A stretch of 64,000 bases of DNA from positions 4,340,001 through 4,404,000 of the forward strand of contig NZ_CP048114.1 in NCBI RefSeq assembly GCF_010093025.1, written 5' to 3'. Both the position numbers and the translations under genes were made by a program. The DNA is from Edaphobacter sp. 12200R-103. GTDB lineage: Bacteria > Acidobacteriota > Terriglobia > Terriglobales > Acidobacteriaceae. The notes under the pieces are model-generated. The model saw only the letters and a list, made by a program, of their open reading frames with translations. It did not search any database and was not told the origin of the DNA. Numbering within the stretch: the first letter of the stretch is position 1; every line of letters begins with the position of its first letter. Positions 54,985 through 63,518 of this stretch are shown in pieces.

Positions 54985-56022
54985 TTATGCGTACTGCTCG
55001 ACCCGTTGAAGCAACTTCAGCTTCCTTGAAGGATCCAGGAAGCTGGCTTCGACGGCATTGGCGGCAAGCTCGCGCATCTGCTCCATCGTAAAACCGTACA
55101 CCTGCTGGGCCAGCACATACTCTCCCAGCAGATCGCTTCCAAACATGGGGGGATCGTCGGAGTTCAGCGTGATCATCAGGCCGGACTCGAAGTACTCCTT
55201 AACTGGATGAACATCGAAGCCCTTGCAGCATCCGGTTTTTATGTTGCTTGTGATGTTGATCTCGAGCGGAATCTGTTTCTGTGCCAGGATCTCGATCAAC
55301 TCTGGATCATTTTGCGCTGCCAGTGCATGACCGATCCGCTCCGCACCTATATTGATGGCTGCCCAGATGCTTTCTGGGCCGACGGACTCGCCGGCATGAG
55401 CGGTAAGGCGCAGCCCTGCTGCCTTCGCCTCTCGGTAGAGTTCACGGAACTGGTCAGCCGGTCCGCGAGCTTCATCGCCACCGATGCCAATCCCGACAAT
55501 GCTCGGATACCTCTCACGAAGCTCGGCAGCACGTCGAAAGACCCGTGCTCCTTCTTCCACCCCAAAGTGCCGGACGGCGTCTACGATCCAGAGAAGCGTG
55601 GTTCCAAACTCTTTTTCGCCGCGTTCGCGTCCGCGCTCGATGGCCTCGACAAAGGGTTCTACATCTGTCTTCTTCCAGTAATGGATGATGCCGAAGGAGA
55701 CATAGACCTCAGCGTGCACGACACCCTGCCGGGCCAGCTCACGGATCATGTTGTAGGTGATCAGCTCGTAATCTTCCGGCTCTTTCAGGCGTTCCGTTAC
55801 GGCCTTGAAGGACATCAGAAAGCCGAGGAAGTCTTCATATTGATAGAGAGCTCGTGCCTGTTCGAGTGTTAGCGGCTGCTCATCATGCCGACTGCTCAGC
55901 TCTATCAGCGTCTCCGGCTTGATCGTGCCTTCCAGATGAAGATGCAGCTCTGCTTTGGGCAGACCACGCAGCCAATCTACAACGTCTATCTCCGAATCGC
56001 CTTTTGCCAGTCTTCGAGCCAT
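54985..56022 (-). CDS. adenosine deaminase (or aminodeoxyfutalosine deaminase)
   Basis: The protein has 345 residues. The metal-dependent deaminase set is complete: LPKAELHLHLEGTIKPETLI (HxH), GLRLTAHAGESVGPE (His and Glu), RIGHALAAQ and LNSDDPPMFGSDL (Asp pair). It is cytoplasmic. The family includes adenosine deaminase and the aminodeoxyfutalosine deaminase of menaquinone synthesis, and these cannot be separated by eye. It is nine bases downstream of an amino acid permease gene on the same strand. A longer, exported deaminase lies at 16465-18123. Confidence 0.9.
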   Translation of the reverse strand: MARRLAKGDSEIDVVDWLRGLPKAELHLHLEGTIKPETLIELSSRHDEQPLTLEQARALYQYEDFLGFLMSFKAVTERLKEPEDYELITYNMIRELARQGVVHAEVYVSFGIIHYWKKTDVEPFVEAIERGRERGEKEFGTTLLWIVDAVRHFGVEEGARVFRRAAELRERYPSIVGIGIGGDEARGPADQFRELYREAKAAGLRLTAHAGESVGPESIWAAINIGAERIGHALAAQNDPELIEILAQKQIPLEINITSNIKTGCCKGFDVHPVKEYFESGLMITLNSDDPPMFGSDLLGEYVLAQQVYGFTMEQMRELAANAVEASFLDPSRKLKLLQRVEQYA

Positions 56023-56031
56023 CTCTCTATC

Positions 56032-57615
56032 TTAGGCTTCGGGAGAGTAAAACTCACTTCGCTTGCGGCTGTAGAAGAAGTAGACGACGAGTCCAACGAC
56101 TAGCCAGACGAAGAAGCGCACCCACGTCTTTACGGGAAGCCCGGCCATCAGCAGGATGCAGAACGCCACGCTGAGCAGCGGGATAACGGGCCCAAAGGGA
56201 ACGCGAAAACCGCGATGACGCTCCGGTTGGCGGGATCGCAGCACCAGCACTCCAATGGAGACCAATACAAAGGCAAACAGCGTTCCAATGTTTGACATTT
56301 CAGCGAACGTACCCACGTCAAACAATCCAGCAGGAATAGCAACCAGAAAACCTGCAACCCACGTCGCAAATGCAGGAGTCCGGAACTTCGGATGGACTCT
56401 GCTGAAGGCGCCTGGCAGCAGGCCATCGCGCGACATTGCGAACCACACGCGGGCCTGACCGAGCTGGAACACAAGGATCGAAGAAATCATGCCAAGAATG
56501 GCGCCCAATAGGACTGCCAGCCTGACCCAATGCAGGCTGTGCCCCCCGGGTGTCAGCGAGACACGCTTCAACGCGTTGACGACGGGGGCTGCATCTCCCG
56601 CCACCGTCTGCCAGGGAACGATTCCTGTCAGCACGACGGCGACGCCGATGTAGAGGATCGAGCAAATGACCAATGTGGCAAGGATGCCGATGGGGACGTC
56701 CTTTTGAGGGCATTTGCACTCTTCGCTCGCGGTCGATACGGAGTCGAACCCGATGTAAGTGAAGAAGATAATCGAGCCGCCTGCAAGAATTCCGCTCCAG
56801 CCGTTGGGCGAGAAAGGAACGTAGTTGCCGGGATGGATAAAGCTAAGGCCGAAGAAGACAAACACCAGGATGGCCATAATCTTTATCAGCACCATGATGT
56901 TGTTGGTTCTCGCGGACTCCCGGATGCCGCGCACCAGCACCACCGTCAGCAGTAGGACGATCAGGAATGCGGGAATATTGAAGCCCGCATGCCAGCCTGA
57001 CCTGTAGATATCATGCCCCTCCAGATCCTGCAGGCCTAACGGCAGATAAGCAGGAGATAGCCACTTGGGTGAGATCTTCACGCCCAGCCAATCCAGCAGA
57101 TCGACAACGTGAGCGGCGAATCCCACGCTCACGCTCATATTGCTGAAGGCGTATTCGAGGATAAGGTCCCAGCCGATGATCCACGCAATCAGCTCCCCCA
57201 GCGTCGCATAGGTGTACGTGTACGCCGATCCCGCAATTGGAATCATGCTTGCCAGCTCTGCGTAGCAGAGACCAGTCAGCGCGCACACAATCGCCACCAG
57301 CACCAGCGAGATCGCCAGCGCCGGACCTGCACCCGGTCTGCCTGCGACGGCTCCTGTGGTGTGGTGCAGCAGCCCGAGGATTAGGTCAATCACCGGCGAA
57401 TCCGAGAGCCTGACCTCGCTGGCAGGGTTGCCGCCGATAGCTGTTCCGATGACGGTAAAGATCCCCGAACCGATCACGGCTCCGATTCCGAGCGCAGTAA
57501 GGCTGACCGGTCCAAGCGTCTTCTTAAGCGCCTGCTCCGGCCGCTCCGATTCGGAGATCAGCTTGTCGATCGACTTTGTTCTGAAGATTTGCTTAGCCAG
57601 CACCCTGCTCCTCAA
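56032..57615 (-). CDS. APC-family amino acid permease
   Basis: The protein has 527 residues with about 12-14 helices. The family's start is KKTLGPVSLTALGIGAVIGS (GIGAVIGSGIF glycine motif of helix 1), then CYAELASMIPIAGSAYTYTY and FFTYIGFDSVSTASEECKCP, typical of the cationic amino acid transporter group. It would import an amino acid by proton coupling. The N-terminal ~30 residues are soluble. It probably forms an operon with the deaminase gene behind it. Confidence 0.92.
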   Translation of the reverse strand: MRSRVLAKQIFRTKSIDKLISESERPEQALKKTLGPVSLTALGIGAVIGSGIFTVIGTAIGGNPASEVRLSDSPVIDLILGLLHHTTGAVAGRPGAGPALAISLVLVAIVCALTGLCYAELASMIPIAGSAYTYTYATLGELIAWIIGWDLILEYAFSNMSVSVGFAAHVVDLLDWLGVKISPKWLSPAYLPLGLQDLEGHDIYRSGWHAGFNIPAFLIVLLLTVVLVRGIRESARTNNIMVLIKIMAILVFVFFGLSFIHPGNYVPFSPNGWSGILAGGSIIFFTYIGFDSVSTASEECKCPQKDVPIGILATLVICSILYIGVAVVLTGIVPWQTVAGDAAPVVNALKRVSLTPGGHSLHWVRLAVLLGAILGMISSILVFQLGQARVWFAMSRDGLLPGAFSRVHPKFRTPAFATWVAGFLVAIPAGLFDVGTFAEMSNIGTLFAFVLVSIGVLVLRSRQPERHRGFRVPFGPVIPLLSVAFCILLMAGLPVKTWVRFFVWLVVGLVVYFFYSRKRSEFYSPEA

Positions 57616-57757
57616 ACAGAATTGTCCGGCAGAGCTACCCCGAACTTATCCAAGTCACATGCGATGGTGAACCAAGGGATGTGACTCGATTGGGAGGAGC
57701 TACTCTCCGGGCGCGCAGGCGGGGTGCCGTGCTTCGCCCGAAGAGCCTCATGGAACA
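57616..57757. other. short intergenic gap
   Basis: The 142 bases between the permease start and the basic-protein stop should contain the permease promoter; no boxes are clear. Confidence 0.3.
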
Positions 57758-57913
57758 CTAACGCTTCGACTGACCACGCGCCAGCTTGCGAACCTTGGCC
57801 TTGTTCGAGCCACGCGGAGTCGTGCGCTTGGCCTTGGGAGCAGCCTTCTTGCGGGCAGCCCGCTTTACCTTCTTCCGCTCCACCTTGTCTGTAATGCTCT
57901 TGGTATTTGCCAT
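57758..57913 (-). CDS. 51-residue lysine/arginine-rich basic protein
   Basis: An ATG at 57913 opens a 51-codon frame reading MANTKSITDKVERKKVKRAA, then RKKAAPKAKRTTPRG and a C-terminus KVRKLARGQSKR. A third of the residues are Lys or Arg with Ala/Thr/Pro between them, like histone-H1-type tails or small ribosome-associated proteins. The strongly biased composition over the whole frame and a purine-rich site upstream argue for a real gene. It starts 43 bases after the helicase stop on the same strand and may share its transcript. The function is unknown; nucleic-acid binding is inferred from charge. Confidence 0.65.
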   Translation of the reverse strand: MANTKSITDKVERKKVKRAARKKAAPKAKRTTPRGSNKAKVRKLARGQSKR

Positions 57914-57956
57914 TCGTCTCTTATCAAACTCTCTCTAAAAATAGTTTCGGGGAAAC

Positions 57957-60788
57957 TTAGAGGCGCTCCAACTGGGCAAACTTCTCCACCAGCTTCTTCA
58001 CGCCATGCTGTTGAAATTGTACTGTAATCTTGGCGTCATCCCCATCCCCTTCGCGACGAAACACCATTCCTTCCCCGTATTTCGGGTGCCGGACCCTCGT
58101 TCCCTGCTGCAGACCGGTCTTGCCTGCCGGCGCGGCAACTTCCATCTTCGGGCGGCCTGGCTTCGCGCCAGGGACCTTCTGCCCACGTCCAGCAAAGAAG
58201 CTCGCAATGTTGTCCAGCGACCCCGACCCGCCTGAAAATCCACGCCCGGTTCCCCGGTCTCTTGATGTTCCGGCGGCCCCGCGCCCTCCGCTCTGGTCCT
58301 CATCCTCATAGTTCCAGTGGCGTTCCGTATCCTCATGTTCCCCGCGCCCAAAGCGATTTGCCTTGGGGTACGGTGTGGAATACAGCCTGCTGTAATCTCC
58401 GCCGAACTGCGGCCTCTCCGGAGGACTGCCAAGATCTTCCATCAGCCGCGACGGAACCTCCTCCAGAAACCGCGAAGCCACCGTAGCGTCCGGCATATCG
58501 CTGCCGTACCTGCGGCGATGCCGCGCCCGCGTCATGACCAGCGTGTCCATGGCGCGCGTCATGCCCACGTAGCAGAGTCGACGCTCCTCCTCCAGGCCGC
58601 TGGGGTCCATCATGGTCCGCGCGCTCGGGAAGAGGCCTTCCTCCATGCCTGCCACAAAGACCAACGGGAATTCCAGGCCCTTGGCAGCATGCATCGTCAT
58701 CAGGGTAACTTTGGCTTCGGCCGAGTACTGGTCTGCATCGCTTGACAGGGCGGCATGATCCAGAAATGTATCGAGCGTTTCGCCGCGTTCCTCCGCGTCC
58801 TGCGCCGCGTTGGCAAGTTCCTTCAGGTTTTCGATCCGCGAAAATGCCTCCGGGGTTCCTTCGTCCTCAAGCGACCGTATATAACCGCTGCGATCATTCA
58901 GAAATTTGATCAGCTCCGGCAGCGTAGCTCGTCCGCCGGGCGTGCGAAACGCTTCTCTCTCTTGGTTCGAGGCGCCGTCTTCCGCTCGCAAACGGGTGTC
59001 ATTCTGAGCGGAGCGCAGCGAAGTCGAAGGATTTGCAGTATTCTTCCTCGGCTTCTCCTCCTTCAGCACCACAGGAGCAAACGGATTGAAACTCGCCGAA
59101 TCGATCCCATGCTCCGCATCCGAGTCCTCTGAGTTCTCCGCCGCTATGGTCGAAATCTCCTCACTCGGCCCGAAGTCGAAGGCAAAATTGAAGCTGGTAT
59201 CGAACTCCTCATTCTCGCCTGCAGCCTCTGGCTCTGCCGCAGCGTCATTTTGTTCCGGCTCGATAGTGAACTCTGCCACATCGAACGAAATATCGTCACT
59301 CGCGTCTTCATGCACGTCCGCTTCAAGCTTCTCCGCAAATCCCGGACCCGCCATCGCGCGCGCATCGTCAATCAGCCTGCGAAAACCCTCCAGCGCATTG
59401 AGCGTGCGTTGCGGCAAGAGACGATCTTCCATCGCGCGCGCCATTGCATCCCACGTGCTCATGCCCGAACTTAACGCCATCCGCTCGAGCGTCTCCATCG
59501 TCGTCTTGCCGATGCCGCGCGGAGGTGAGTTCACAACTCTCTGCAACGCGATCGAGTCATGTGGGTTCTGCACCAGCTTCAGATAACTCAGCAGGTCTTT
59601 TACCTCGGCGCGATCATAGAAGCTGAATCCACCAACCATGTGGTACTGGATCTGGTATCGCCGCAGAGCCTCTTCCACCAGTCGCGACTGTGAGTTCGTG
59701 CGATAAAGCACTGCGCATCGCGGCTGCTCCTCCTGCTGGCCCGCCTCGCGCAGGTACCGTTGAATGCGGTCTGCGATAAACAGCGCCTCGTTCTCTCCGT
59801 CCGGCGCTTCATAGTATCCAATCAGCGAGCCACCCTCGCGAGCCGTCCACAGGTTCTTGCCCTTGCGCTGCGTGTTCTGCGAGACGACAGCACCCGCGCC
59901 CTCAAGAATCACCTGCGTCGAGCGGTAGTTCTGCTCCAGGCGAATCGTCTTTCCGTTCGGAAAGTCCTTCTCGAAGTCCAGAATATTTTTAATGTCAGCC
60001 CCGCGCCAGCTATAGATCGACTGGTCTTCATCTCCGACCACGCAGACATTCTTCTCCGGCCCGGCCAGCAGCTTCATCAGCTCATACTGCGGACGGTTCG
60101 TGTCCTGGTACTCGTCGATCATGATGTAGCGATAACGCCGGTTATACCGCTCCCGCACCTCGGCAGAAGACTTCAGCAGCCGCACCGTCTCCAGCAGAAG
60201 ATCGTCGAAGTCCATCGCGTTCGCCTTGGCCAGCTCCTTGCGGTAGATCTCATAGATGTGTGCGATCTTCTCCTCAAGAGGATTGGCCGAGGCAAGGAAG
60301 TACTCCTGCGGGTCGATCATGTGGTTCTTAGCCCAGCTGATCCTTCCCAGCGCCACCCGCGGCTTCAGGCTCTTGTCATCGATGCCCAGGCGCTTCAGCG
60401 CGGCTTTCACAACCGCTTGCTGATCCTGCTCGTCATAAATTGCGAAGGTCTTCGTCAGGCCGACACCATTCACGCGCAATGCTTCAATGTCACGCCGCAA
60501 CACGCGCACGCAGAAGCTGTGAAAAGTTGCAAGCGTGGGCTTGCTGAGCGTGGTATGGCCAAGTATCTTCTCGACGCGTTCCTCCATCTCCTTCGCAGCC
60601 TTGTTGGTGAAGGTGACGGCAAGGATGGCATCGGCGGGAACGCCGCGCTCTTCAATCAGGTAAGCGATGCGGTGCGTAATCACTCTTGTCTTGCCGCTGC
60701 CTGCGCCTGCAAGCAGCAACACAGGGCCATCCACCGTGCGAATTCCCTCCTGTTGCTGAGGGTTCATTTTTTCTAAAAGACGACTCAA
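57957..60788 (-). CDS. UvrD/PcrA-type ATP-dependent DNA helicase with an acidic insertion
   Basis: The protein has 943 residues; PcrA/UvrD usually have 720-750. SF1A motifs are visible: LLLAGAGSGKTRVITHRIAY (Walker A), MDFDDLLLETVRLL, IDEYQDTNRPQYELMK (motif II), VVGDEDQSIYSWRGAD (III), RLEQNYRS (IV), TMHAAKGLEFPLVFVAGMEE (V) and YVGMTRAMDTLVMTRA (VI). A ~140-residue acidic, low-complexity stretch interrupts domain 2B (about 490-630) and includes a translated dispersed repeat. The C-terminus keeps the PcrA-like Tudor domain (GTRVRHPKYGEGMVFRREGD). It acts in excision repair and replication. Confidence 0.95.
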   Translation of the reverse strand: MSRLLEKMNPQQQEGIRTVDGPVLLLAGAGSGKTRVITHRIAYLIEERGVPADAILAVTFTNKAAKEMEERVEKILGHTTLSKPTLATFHSFCVRVLRRDIEALRVNGVGLTKTFAIYDEQDQQAVVKAALKRLGIDDKSLKPRVALGRISWAKNHMIDPQEYFLASANPLEEKIAHIYEIYRKELAKANAMDFDDLLLETVRLLKSSAEVRERYNRRYRYIMIDEYQDTNRPQYELMKLLAGPEKNVCVVGDEDQSIYSWRGADIKNILDFEKDFPNGKTIRLEQNYRSTQVILEGAGAVVSQNTQRKGKNLWTAREGGSLIGYYEAPDGENEALFIADRIQRYLREAGQQEEQPRCAVLYRTNSQSRLVEEALRRYQIQYHMVGGFSFYDRAEVKDLLSYLKLVQNPHDSIALQRVVNSPPRGIGKTTMETLERMALSSGMSTWDAMARAMEDRLLPQRTLNALEGFRRLIDDARAMAGPGFAEKLEADVHEDASDDISFDVAEFTIEPEQNDAAAEPEAAGENEEFDTSFNFAFDFGPSEEISTIAAENSEDSDAEHGIDSASFNPFAPVVLKEEKPRKNTANPSTSLRSAQNDTRLRAEDGASNQEREAFRTPGGRATLPELIKFLNDRSGYIRSLEDEGTPEAFSRIENLKELANAAQDAEERGETLDTFLDHAALSSDADQYSAEAKVTLMTMHAAKGLEFPLVFVAGMEEGLFPSARTMMDPSGLEEERRLCYVGMTRAMDTLVMTRARHRRRYGSDMPDATVASRFLEEVPSRLMEDLGSPPERPQFGGDYSRLYSTPYPKANRFGRGEHEDTERHWNYEDEDQSGGRGAAGTSRDRGTGRGFSGGSGSLDNIASFFAGRGQKVPGAKPGRPKMEVAAPAGKTGLQQGTRVRHPKYGEGMVFRREGDGDDAKITVQFQQHGVKKLVEKFAQLERL
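58997..59040. repeat. dispersed repeat element inside the helicase gene
   Basis: TGTCATTCTGAGCGGAGCGC runs to AAGTCGAAGGATTTGC. Read in the gene's sense it codes the peptide NPSTSLRSAQNDT in frame. Confidence 0.7.
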
Positions 60789-60994
60789 TCTGATACACGC
60801 TCCACTCTCAATTTTAACCTTCCGCGAACATTCACATCTTGCAGCTGCATTCCGTCACCGTCTCCATGCGTTTGGTCACTTTCAACAATCCCCGGGAACT
60901 TCTTTGAGTCCAATCCGTATCGACATACGAAGGGCCTGACTGAACCATGGCAGCAAGGTCCATCACATAAACGCACAAAACCGGGAGCATCACA

Positions 60995-61333
60995 ATGAAC
61001 TACCGTAAAGCTATTGCCGCTACTGCCGTCGTCGCCTCCTCCCTGCTCGCCTCCCCTGCGGTCTATGCCGCAACCAGCGTGCACGCACCCGTTCTGGCCA
61101 TGTTCGGCAAGTCGAAGACCGTCAAGCTCACCATCATGAATGACAGCGGTGCACCCATGGAGGTGAAAGCAGGCGAAGAGGTCATCAAGCTCGAAGCCGG
61201 CAAGCCCACCACGGTAAGCCTTCCAGCGGGAACCCGCATTGTTTCTGCCGCAGACACCGCTACGCAGAAGGCAGGGACCCTGATCGCCGAAGCCAACAGC
61301 TCACTGAACGGCGCTACCATTCACATCAAGTAG
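60995..61333 (+). CDS. small secreted protein of unknown function
   Basis: The protein has 112 residues. A signal peptide (YRKAIAATAVVASSLLASPA) is cut near VYAATS. The mature part of about 85 residues is beta-rich (KTVKLTIMNDSGAPMEVKAG, TTVSLPAGTRIVSA) with no cysteine. It could be a small periplasmic Ig-like protein; I do not recognise a family. It stands alone and is divergent from the helicase gene. Confidence 0.7.
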   Translation: MNYRKAIAATAVVASSLLASPAVYAATSVHAPVLAMFGKSKTVKLTIMNDSGAPMEVKAGEEVIKLEAGKPTTVSLPAGTRIVSAADTATQKAGTLIAEANSSLNGATIHIK

Positions 61334-61357
61334 TCAGCAAAAACAGAAACTGCAATC

Positions 61358-61409
61358 CGGCCTTTGAGGCGACGTCCCGCTTCGGGGATATATATCGCCT
61401 CAAAGGCCG
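61358..61409. other. long perfect hairpin after the secreted-protein gene
   Basis: CGGCCTTTGAGGCGA (61358-61372) is perfectly inverted at 61395-61409, with a 22-base loop. It lies 24 bases past the stop. No T-run follows on either strand, so it may be an RNA-stabilising or attenuation stem rather than a standard terminator. Confidence 0.6.
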
Positions 61410-61455
61410 CATCGTGATTCACGCGCCATTCTCGCTGGATTGATATCCTGACTAT

Positions 61456-61998
61456 GTGATCCGAAACGTTGCTGTCTTCTGCGCCTCTTCTAGCGGGGCA
61501 GACCCTGCTTATCATGATGCAGCTGTCGAGCTTGGTCACCTGCTCGCCCAGCAGGACATCGGTCTTATCTATGGCGGCGCTAACGTCGGCCTCATGCGGG
61601 CCGTGGCTGAATCTGCTCTTCTGCATGGAGGACGTGTTGTCGGCGTCATCCCCGAGGTGCTCGTTGACCTCGAGATTGCACACCGTGGCTTGACCGAACT
61701 GCACATCACCACCAGCATGCACACCCGCAAGGCAATGATGGGTGAGCTGGCCGACGCCTTCCTTGTGCTTCCTGGAGGCTTCGGCACACTCGAAGAGATG
61801 TTTGAGGTACTCACCTGGCAATCACTTCGTCTGCACCAGAAGCCGACGGTCCTCATCAACATCGGCGGCTTCTACGACAAGCTCATCGAGTTTCTCGATC
61901 ATTGTGTCGAACAGGGTGTCTTGAGGCCCCACGCGCGCGAGAATCTGCGCATTGTCTCAGGAATTCCAGAAGCTTTTCGGCTGCTGCTTCCCGCCTAG
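61456..61998 (+). CDS. LOG-family protein (TIGR00730; nucleoside 5'-monophosphate phosphoribohydrolase)
   Basis: The protein has 180 residues from a GTG; the ATG two bases before is immediately followed by a stop. The family motif PGGFGTLEEMFEVLTWQ is complete, and the N-terminus has FCASSSGADPAYHDAAVELG and LIYGGANVGLM. LOG proteins cleave AMP or cytokinin nucleotides to the free base and ribose-5-phosphate in the cytoplasm; in bacteria outside plants the role is uncertain. It is a single gene. Confidence 0.93.
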   Translation: MIRNVAVFCASSSGADPAYHDAAVELGHLLAQQDIGLIYGGANVGLMRAVAESALLHGGRVVGVIPEVLVDLEIAHRGLTELHITTSMHTRKAMMGELADAFLVLPGGFGTLEEMFEVLTWQSLRLHQKPTVLINIGGFYDKLIEFLDHCVEQGVLRPHARENLRIVSGIPEAFRLLLPA

Positions 61999-62226
61999 CG
62001 CGTAAATTCATTCGATACGGCAGCAATCTCATCTTCATAGTTGTCTCAGCACGATTCTGTTCTCTGGGGAAAAATGTCATCCCGAGCGTAGCCCGAGAGG
62101 GCGAAGTCGAAGAATCTTCGTTTATTCCCTCGATCTTTTCCCTTATAAGGAAAGAAATGGCCGCCATCCTTCGCATTCTCAAAATTCGATAATCGGTCAA
62201 TGTTTGCGTTATTCGCGCTTCTTGGT
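61999..62226. other. intergenic region upstream of hmp with a dispersed repeat
   Basis: A repeat copy lies at 62075-62122 (TGTCATCCCGAGCGTAGCCC to AGAATCTTCG). A possible hmp -35 box TTGCGT (62204-62209) precedes the NsrR site. No gene is seen. Confidence 0.5.
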
Positions 62227-62251
62227 AAATATGTATTTGAAATGCATATTT
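62227..62251. promoter_or_regulatory. NsrR operator in front of hmp
   Basis: A 25-bp near-perfect palindrome reads AAATATGTATTTGAAATGCA with 11 of 12 pairs matching. It is the known NsrR pattern (ATGyATTTnAAATrCAT core). It ends 10 bases before the hmp ATG and overlaps the likely -10 region, so Fe-S NsrR would block hmp until nitric oxide destroys its cluster. Confidence 0.85.
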
Positions 62252-62261
62252 CGGAGGAAGC

Positions 62262-63500
62262 ATGCAGCAACAGCAGAAGGAAATCGTCAAAGCCACCGTT
62301 CCAGTACTGCAACAGTACGGAGAAGCCATCACCACTGAGTTCTACAAGACGCTCTTCGCGGAGCACCCTGCGCTTCTGAATATCTTCAACCCCGCCAACC
62401 AGCGGAGCGGTGGACAGGCACGCAGTCTCGCAGCTTCCATCCTTACCTATGCTGCCCACATCGACCATCTGGAGCAGCTTGGCGGTATGGTGAACCGGAT
62501 CGCTCACAAGCATGCCAGCCTTGAGGTGCAGCCGGAGCACTACCCCATCGTTGGCGATCATCTGCTTCGCGCCATCCGCGCCGTGCTTGGTGAGGCGGCA
62601 ACCCCTGAGATCATCGCAGCCTGGGGGGCGGCTTATCAGCAGTTGGCCACCATCATGATCGGCACCGAAAAGAACCTCTACAGAGAGGGCACGACGCAGC
62701 CGGGCGGATGGACTGGTTACAAGCCGTTGACCGTTGTCCGCAAGGTGGCTGAAAGCGAGACCATCACCTCCTTCTACCTGGAATCGCCCGACGGCTCTCC
62801 TCTCCCGCCCTTCCGCCCGGGACAGTATCTTGCGGTCAGGGCGCATGTGGCCGATGCTCCCTTTCAGCAGATTCGCCAGTACAGCCTTTCAAAGACCAGC
62901 GAGGGCCGTCAGTACCGCATCAGCGTTAAGCGCGAGCTTGCGCCGGGGCACATTGCGGCTGCAGAGAACGGCCTTATCTCCAACCACCTTCACGATGAGG
63001 TCAATGAGGGGGACTCCATTCTCGCGCACGTCCCGCAGGGAGATTTCGTTCTCCAGGATAGCCAGCGCCCTGTGGTGTTGCTGAGCGGTGGCGTTGGAAT
63101 TACCCCGGCGATCTGCATGTTGCACCACCTGGCTGCAAATGCACCCTATCGGCCTGTGCTCTTCATCCACGCGACCCTGCAGGGAAATCATCACGCCTTC
63201 CGCAAGGAGATCGGTGAGCTTGTCTCCGGCTTCTCGCACCTGCGCTCGTTGACCTTCTACGAAAGGCCCTCTGATGCGGACAAACTCGGCATCGACTACG
63301 ACCATGCCGGTCGTATCTCCACAGAGATCCTTGCTTCGCAGCTGCCCCAGCAGGATGCGGAGTTTTACTATTGCGGGCCAGTGGGATTCATGAACGCCGT
63401 CGACAGCATTCTGGATGCTCTTAACATCCCGCCAGCCTCCCGCTATAGTGAAGCTTTCGCCCCCGATCCGTCCTTTGCGACCGAGGTTGCGCGGGCGTAG
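62262..63500 (+). CDS. hmp: flavohemoglobin (nitric oxide dioxygenase)
   Basis: The protein has 412 residues. The globin domain (1-~140) has FNPANQRSGGQARSLAASIL and proximal His in RIAHKHASLEVQPEHYPIVG. The reductase part carries the FAD motif RQYSLSKT and the NAD motif VLLSGGVGITPAICMLHHL, ending EFYYCGPVGFMNAV. It oxidises nitric oxide to nitrate with NADH and oxygen in the cytoplasm. The ribosome site GGAGGAAG is strong. nsrR follows 18 bases later; the shared operator gives a self-contained NO-response unit. Confidence 0.97.
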   Translation: MQQQQKEIVKATVPVLQQYGEAITTEFYKTLFAEHPALLNIFNPANQRSGGQARSLAASILTYAAHIDHLEQLGGMVNRIAHKHASLEVQPEHYPIVGDHLLRAIRAVLGEAATPEIIAAWGAAYQQLATIMIGTEKNLYREGTTQPGGWTGYKPLTVVRKVAESETITSFYLESPDGSPLPPFRPGQYLAVRAHVADAPFQQIRQYSLSKTSEGRQYRISVKRELAPGHIAAAENGLISNHLHDEVNEGDSILAHVPQGDFVLQDSQRPVVLLSGGVGITPAICMLHHLAANAPYRPVLFIHATLQGNHHAFRKEIGELVSGFSHLRSLTFYERPSDADKLGIDYDHAGRISTEILASQLPQQDAEFYYCGPVGFMNAVDSILDALNIPPASRYSEAFAPDPSFATEVARA

Positions 63501-63518
63501 TAAGGAGTCTTCGCCCAA

